Assembly (NCBI GenBank): GCA_020721385.1
Contig: DYMW01000014.1
Location: 11,600-21,565 of the forward strand
Direction: 5' to 3'
DNA from: Sulfurovum sp.
GTDB lineage: Bacteria; Campylobacterota; Campylobacteria; Campylobacterales; Sulfurovaceae
DNA length: 9,966 nt
The notes beneath the pieces are model-generated. The model saw nothing but the letters and a program-made list of their open reading frames with translations, did no database searches and was not told where the DNA came from. Shown one piece after another: positions 7,537 to 9,966 of the stretch. The position numbers and the translations under genes are program-made. The first letter of the stretch is position 1. Each line of letters starts with the position of its first letter.

Positions 7537-8697
7537 ATGAAAAATCATTTTTTCTTTTCTCAACCCCATCAGCCATTTTTTGTGTTGGCATTTATGAATG
7601 CTTTTCTTTCAATGTTCCTTTTTATGTTGATGTTTAAAGGGATTATTGCTACGGAACTGTTAGGAATCAAGTATCATGCGTATTCATTTATATTTCTAAT
7701 GTTTACACCTGCTTTCTTGGCTTTTTTATTTACTACATTTCCAAGATTTTCGGCTACACTTCCCATTGCTAAAGAACATTACCTTAAAGTTTTTTGGTTA
7801 TTTTTAGTAGGTTCTATTTTATTTCAATTAGGAACATTGACTTCTATTTTTTTAGTGGGTATGGGGATGATGCTTGTGTTGTTGGCTTCTATGTTTTCAG
7901 GCAAACTACTCTTAAATATCTACACTACTTCAACAATAAATGATAAAAATGACCAAAAATGGATTTTAATAGCCATATTCTTTGGTCTTCTTTCGCATTT
8001 ACTGTTCATCTTAAGCCTTTGGTTGCCCAATTTACATACATTTTCTGTTCAGATGGCAATATATCTGTACCTATTTTTAGTAACTTTTGTTGTAGCACAA
8101 AGAATGATTCCTTTTTTCTCAAATTCACCAATTAAAAAAGAGAAAGAGAAATTTAAAGTGATTGTAGGATTGTTGGCAGTACATATGGCTTTAGAGAGTA
8201 TTCAGCCTCATTCATCATTTTTAGTTGATTTTTTCTTAGTTTATATTGTTGGTAAAGAGCTTTATCGTTGGAAACTTCCTTTTCCCAACCCCAACCCTCT
8301 CTTATGGATTTTACATCTGGCACTTTTTTGGATACCTGTCGCATTTTTATTATCAGGAATTTCAAATTTTTTGACACTCTATAATGGTACCAATTTTTTA
8401 TACATGGATATTCATGGTTTATTATTGGGCTTCTTATTTACGGTACTTATTGGTTTTGGAACCCGTGTAACCATCGGTCATTCAGGAAATATAATGAAAG
8501 CTGACAAATGGGTAATTTTACTCTTTTATTGGACTCAAGTGGTGGTGATAATGCGTATTTTAACTTCATTTGCATTTGCAAATGGTTGGAATTTTTTGTT
8601 GTTTTTTGATATATCTGTGGTTGTATGGTTGGTGATGTTTGGATTATGGGCTAGTCGTTTCTTCAGTGTTTTGATTTTTGGGAAAAAGTTAAATTAG
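7537..8697 (+). CDS. nnrS: NnrS family multipass membrane protein
   Basis: NnrS proteins are haem- and copper-containing membrane proteins linked to resistance to nitric oxide and to nitrosative stress during nitrate or nitrite respiration. This 386-residue product is almost wholly hydrophobic with about twelve membrane segments. Family marks visible are HQPFFVLA at 11-18, YHAYSFIF at 46-53 (H47), RMIPFFSN at 189-196, DIHGLLLGF at 291-299 (H293) and TRVTIGHSG at 309-317. The spaced histidines are the likely metal ligands. The ATG lies two bases after the napD stop and has no clear ribosome binding site, so translation is likely coupled to napD. It is the last plus-strand gene of the operon. 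A direct role in Nap electron transfer is not indicated. Confidence 0.88.
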   Translation: MKNHFFFSQPHQPFFVLAFMNAFLSMFLFMLMFKGIIATELLGIKYHAYSFIFLMFTPAFLAFLFTTFPRFSATLPIAKEHYLKVFWLFLVGSILFQLGTLTSIFLVGMGMMLVLLASMFSGKLLLNIYTTSTINDKNDQKWILIAIFFGLLSHLLFILSLWLPNLHTFSVQMAIYLYLFLVTFVVAQRMIPFFSNSPIKKEKEKFKVIVGLLAVHMALESIQPHSSFLVDFFLVYIVGKELYRWKLPFPNPNPLLWILHLALFWIPVAFLLSGISNFLTLYNGTNFLYMDIHGLLLGFLFTVLIGFGTRVTIGHSGNIMKADKWVILLFYWTQVVVIMRILTSFAFANGWNFLLFFDISVVVWLVMFGLWASRFFSVLIFGKKLN

Positions 8698-8719
8698 TTA
8701 ACCCCCCTCCTAAAAAATA

Positions 8720-9643
8720 TTAATATTCCGTTGTTGTCTCTGCCATATTAACCATCTTATGCATCTCATCCAATAAAATAGGATTTTTTTGAATAATAAG
8801 AGCCATCTCTTTCGTTTGAAGTTTCCCTTTTTCATAAAGAGGTTTTAACTCCTGCCAGATATTACTCACTTTGGTGAGTTGTGTTTTAATCTCTTCATTG
8901 GTTGGTTTCACAATCATCTGTTTGCTATCCCCTACAATCAGTGCTTGAAGAGAGGTATCAAAAAGTCTAATGCTCTCTTCTAATTTGGGTTGGTACTCTG
9001 TTTTCCCTTTAATAATCAACAACTTCTCTTTGGTCATTTTTTGTGTGAGCATTCTTTGTCTACCCGCAATATTGATGATAGAAAGCATTGCTTTATCCAA
9101 ATAGTTTTGTGACTTGTTCTCGTTTTCAAAACGTTTGACAAGCTCATTGGAAAGACTAAGCAATTCTTCATTATTGGCTATGATATAAGCAAGAGAAGTT
9201 TGATCGTTATCTTGATTGTTTATAATTTTTTGAAGATGCTCATAAAAAGGAGTCCATGCTTTCTCAATAATGGTAATTTGTTCTTGAATAGATTTAATTT
9301 TTAGAGGAATACACCCCAACTCTTCATCTCCATTCTTAAATCCTTTGAGTGTTTTATCATACACCATTGCATACTGAGCCAACTTGTCTTGATTGGACTT
9401 TTTATTAATGTTTGATTCAATAAGCAATACAAGTTTACTCATTCTTTGGGTAAGCATACGCTGTTTTCCCGAGAGATTAATACGTTTTTTATTCTGGTTT
9501 TCTTCATTCATAAAACCATCTATTAAGGAAGAAAACTCCATACGTTGATTTTGACGGGCAAGGGATAACTCTTTATCTGGTGATGCAAAGAGTGATGAAC
9601 TAAAAAGAATACTTGAGAGGATGAGTGTGGATATCGATTTCAT
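8720..9643 (-). CDS. Exported protein with two tandem PilJ-type (nitrate/nitrite-sensor-like) modules
   Basis: A 307-residue protein with a Sec signal peptide (hydrophobic 5-20, cleavage near FAS at 19-21) and no later membrane segment, so probably soluble in the periplasm. It contains two copies of the helical module found in the periplasmic part of PilJ-type receptors (type IV pili methyl-accepting chemotaxis transducer N-terminal domain). The signature INLSGKQRMLTQRMSK lies at 55-70 and INIAGRQRMLTQKMTK at 190-205, 135 residues apart. Each copy is followed by a similar helix (YDKTLKGFKNGD, 95-106; FDTSLQALIVGD, 228-239) and a W-x3-hydrophobic helix (AWTPFYEHL, 129-137; IWQELKPLY, 262-270). 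No kinase, methyl-accepting or output domain is present. A PilJ module of the Pseudomonas McpN receptor binds nitrate, so nitrate binding is plausible here. AGGAG (9659-9655) precedes the ATG by 11 bases. It converges on the nap operon with a 22-bp gap. Confidence 0.85.
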   Translation of the reverse strand: MKSISTLILSSILFSSSLFASPDKELSLARQNQRMEFSSLIDGFMNEENQNKKRINLSGKQRMLTQRMSKLVLLIESNINKKSNQDKLAQYAMVYDKTLKGFKNGDEELGCIPLKIKSIQEQITIIEKAWTPFYEHLQKIINNQDNDQTSLAYIIANNEELLSLSNELVKRFENENKSQNYLDKAMLSIINIAGRQRMLTQKMTKEKLLIIKGKTEYQPKLEESIRLFDTSLQALIVGDSKQMIVKPTNEEIKTQLTKVSNIWQELKPLYEKGKLQTKEMALIIQKNPILLDEMHKMVNMAETTTEY

Positions 9644-9690
9644 GCTTAGAAAATCTCCTGAAATTTTGAATTGAATGTGATTTCTAAAAT

Positions 9691-9731
9691 ATTATAGTAA
9701 AATCTTTTGTCAAACAGTTGAATTCAATCAA
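9691..9731 (-). promoter_or_regulatory. Predicted promoter of the double-PilJ gene: Crp/Fnr-type box plus -10
   Basis: TTGAAttcaATCAA at 9718-9731 (plus-strand reading) matches the FNR consensus at nine of ten half-site positions. On the minus strand a perfect TATAAT lies at 9696-9691, its first base 28.5 bp from the box centre (9724.5), one base short of the ideal class II spacing. Transcription would start near 9684, about 40 bases ahead of the ATG at 9643. The left part, TTGAATTCAA (9718-9727), is also a perfect ten-base palindrome, so another dimeric regulator is possible. Sequence seen directly; regulator inferred. Confidence 0.65.
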
Positions 9732-9762
9732 TTATTATGTAAAAATATTTATTTATGTTTTT

Positions 9763-9780
9763 ATTTTAAGTACTTAAAAT
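9763..9780. repeat. Perfect 18-bp palindrome between two divergent promoters
   Basis: ATTTTAAGTACTTAAAAT reads the same on both strands over all 18 bases, with no spacer. It lies midway in the intergenic region, between the Crp/Fnr-type boxes at 9718-9731 and 9794-9807, and about 70 bases ahead of the predicted start of the hemerythrin-like gene. A short inter-arm gap of zero makes an RNA hairpin unlikely at the centre; a protein-binding site for a symmetric dimer fits better. It is made only of A/T apart from one G and one C, so chance is not excluded. Confidence 0.4.
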
Positions 9781-9793
9781 TTCAATAAAACTC

Positions 9794-9835
9794 TTGAGCC
9801 ACATCAATATTTTTTTAGTACCAATAGCCTATAAT
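9794..9835 (+). promoter_or_regulatory. Predicted promoter of the hemerythrin-like gene: Crp/Fnr-type box plus -10
   Basis: TTGAGccacATCAA at 9794-9807 matches the FNR consensus at nine of ten half-site positions. A perfect TATAAT at 9830-9835 starts 29.5 bp after the box centre (9800.5), the ideal class II spacing and the same as at napA. Transcription would start near 9842, giving a leader of about 30 nt before the ATG at 9873. Box and -10 are seen directly; activation and the identity of the regulator are inferred. Confidence 0.65.
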
Positions 9836-9872
9836 TTTTATGAATGTTAATTTATTAAGAAAATGAGCCGTT

Positions 9873-9966
9873 ATGATTTTACTTCAACAGCACAACATGA
9901 AAGAGGAGCAGATGCTCTATGCCATGTGTGATAGAGTGATTCCACAAGATGTCAAAGCACAGACCA
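9873..9966 (+). CDS. 5' end of a hemerythrin-like (HHE) protein, truncated by window end
   Basis: The open frame starts MILLQQHNMKEEQMLYAMCDR and stays open to the window edge (31 complete codons). H7-x3-E11 with EEQMLYAMCDRV matches the second helix of hemerythrin HHE-type domains, whose His and Glu bind the di-iron centre that holds O2 or NO. In this family that helix is normally preceded by a first helix with another His ligand. Here a stop at 9864-9866 in the same frame rules out a longer N-terminus. Either the protein is a short variant, or the 5' part was lost. The ribosome binding site is weak (GAG at 9865-9867). An ATG at 9863 in another frame gives only 22 unrelated residues. Family call moderately sure. 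Confidence 0.55.
   Translation, partial: MILLQQHNMKEEQMLYAMCDRVIPQDVKAQT

Noticed and set aside
8701..8710. Run of six C in the nap/PilJ intergenic gap, possible phase-variable tract
   Set aside because: Short, outside any coding region or promoter, and between two stop codons, so length changes would have no clear effect.
8716..8727. Palindrome AATATTAATATT at the end of the PilJ gene, possible terminator
   Set aside because: Only A/T pairs, too weak as an RNA hairpin and no clear T-run partner.
1..9966. CRISPR arrays, insertion sequences, tRNA or rRNA genes, prophage or defence genes
   Set aside because: No direct-repeat arrays, transposase motifs, terminal inverted repeats or RNA gene signatures were seen; coding density and codon style look uniform through the nap operon.

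Overview
The window is an AT-rich stretch of a bacterial chromosome carrying a complete periplasmic nitrate reductase (Nap) operon. The gene order is napA-napG-napH-(small cytochrome c)-napB-napF-napL-napD, followed at once by an NnrS-family membrane protein gene. A nap cluster that starts with napAGH, includes napL and lacks napC is the Campylobacterota (Epsilonproteobacteria) pattern known from Wolinella and Campylobacter. Genus cannot be fixed from the window; a Sulfurimonas-, Sulfurovum- or Arcobacter-like organism would fit.

Layout. Positions 1-26 hold the first codons of a divergent minus-strand gene. Positions 27-219 are the nap control region: a Crp/Fnr-type box, a plausible -10 and a hairpin in the napA leader. 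Positions 220-8697 are nine plus-strand genes with short gaps or overlaps (ATGA, TAATG and TGATG junctions), which reads as one transcription unit. A convergent minus-strand gene (8720-9643) encodes an exported protein with two PilJ-type sensory modules. Positions 9644-9872 form a divergent control region with two more Crp/Fnr-type boxes and a perfect 18-bp palindrome. From 9873 a plus-strand gene begins with a hemerythrin-like sequence and runs off the end.

How the genes work together. NapH and NapG (membrane and periplasmic iron-sulfur proteins) take electrons from the quinol pool. NapB (dihaem) passes them to NapA (Mo-bis-MGD, one [4Fe-4S]), which reduces nitrate to nitrite in the periplasm. 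The monohaem cytochrome between napH and napB may be an extra carrier in this chain. NapD and NapF help maturation of NapA in the cytoplasm; NapL is a lipoprotein of unclear role. NnrS relatives are linked to nitric oxide stress, and hemerythrin-like proteins bind O2 or NO. PilJ modules can bind nitrate in at least one characterised chemoreceptor.

The most interesting signal is regulatory. Three promoters (napA, the double-PilJ gene and the hemerythrin-like gene) each show a Crp/Fnr-type half-site pair about 28.5-29.5 bp from a -10-like hexamer, the spacing of class II activation. This suggests one regulon joining nitrate reduction, a possible periplasmic nitrate-binding protein and a possible NO/O2-binding protein. 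All functional statements are homology-by-eye; no searches were run.
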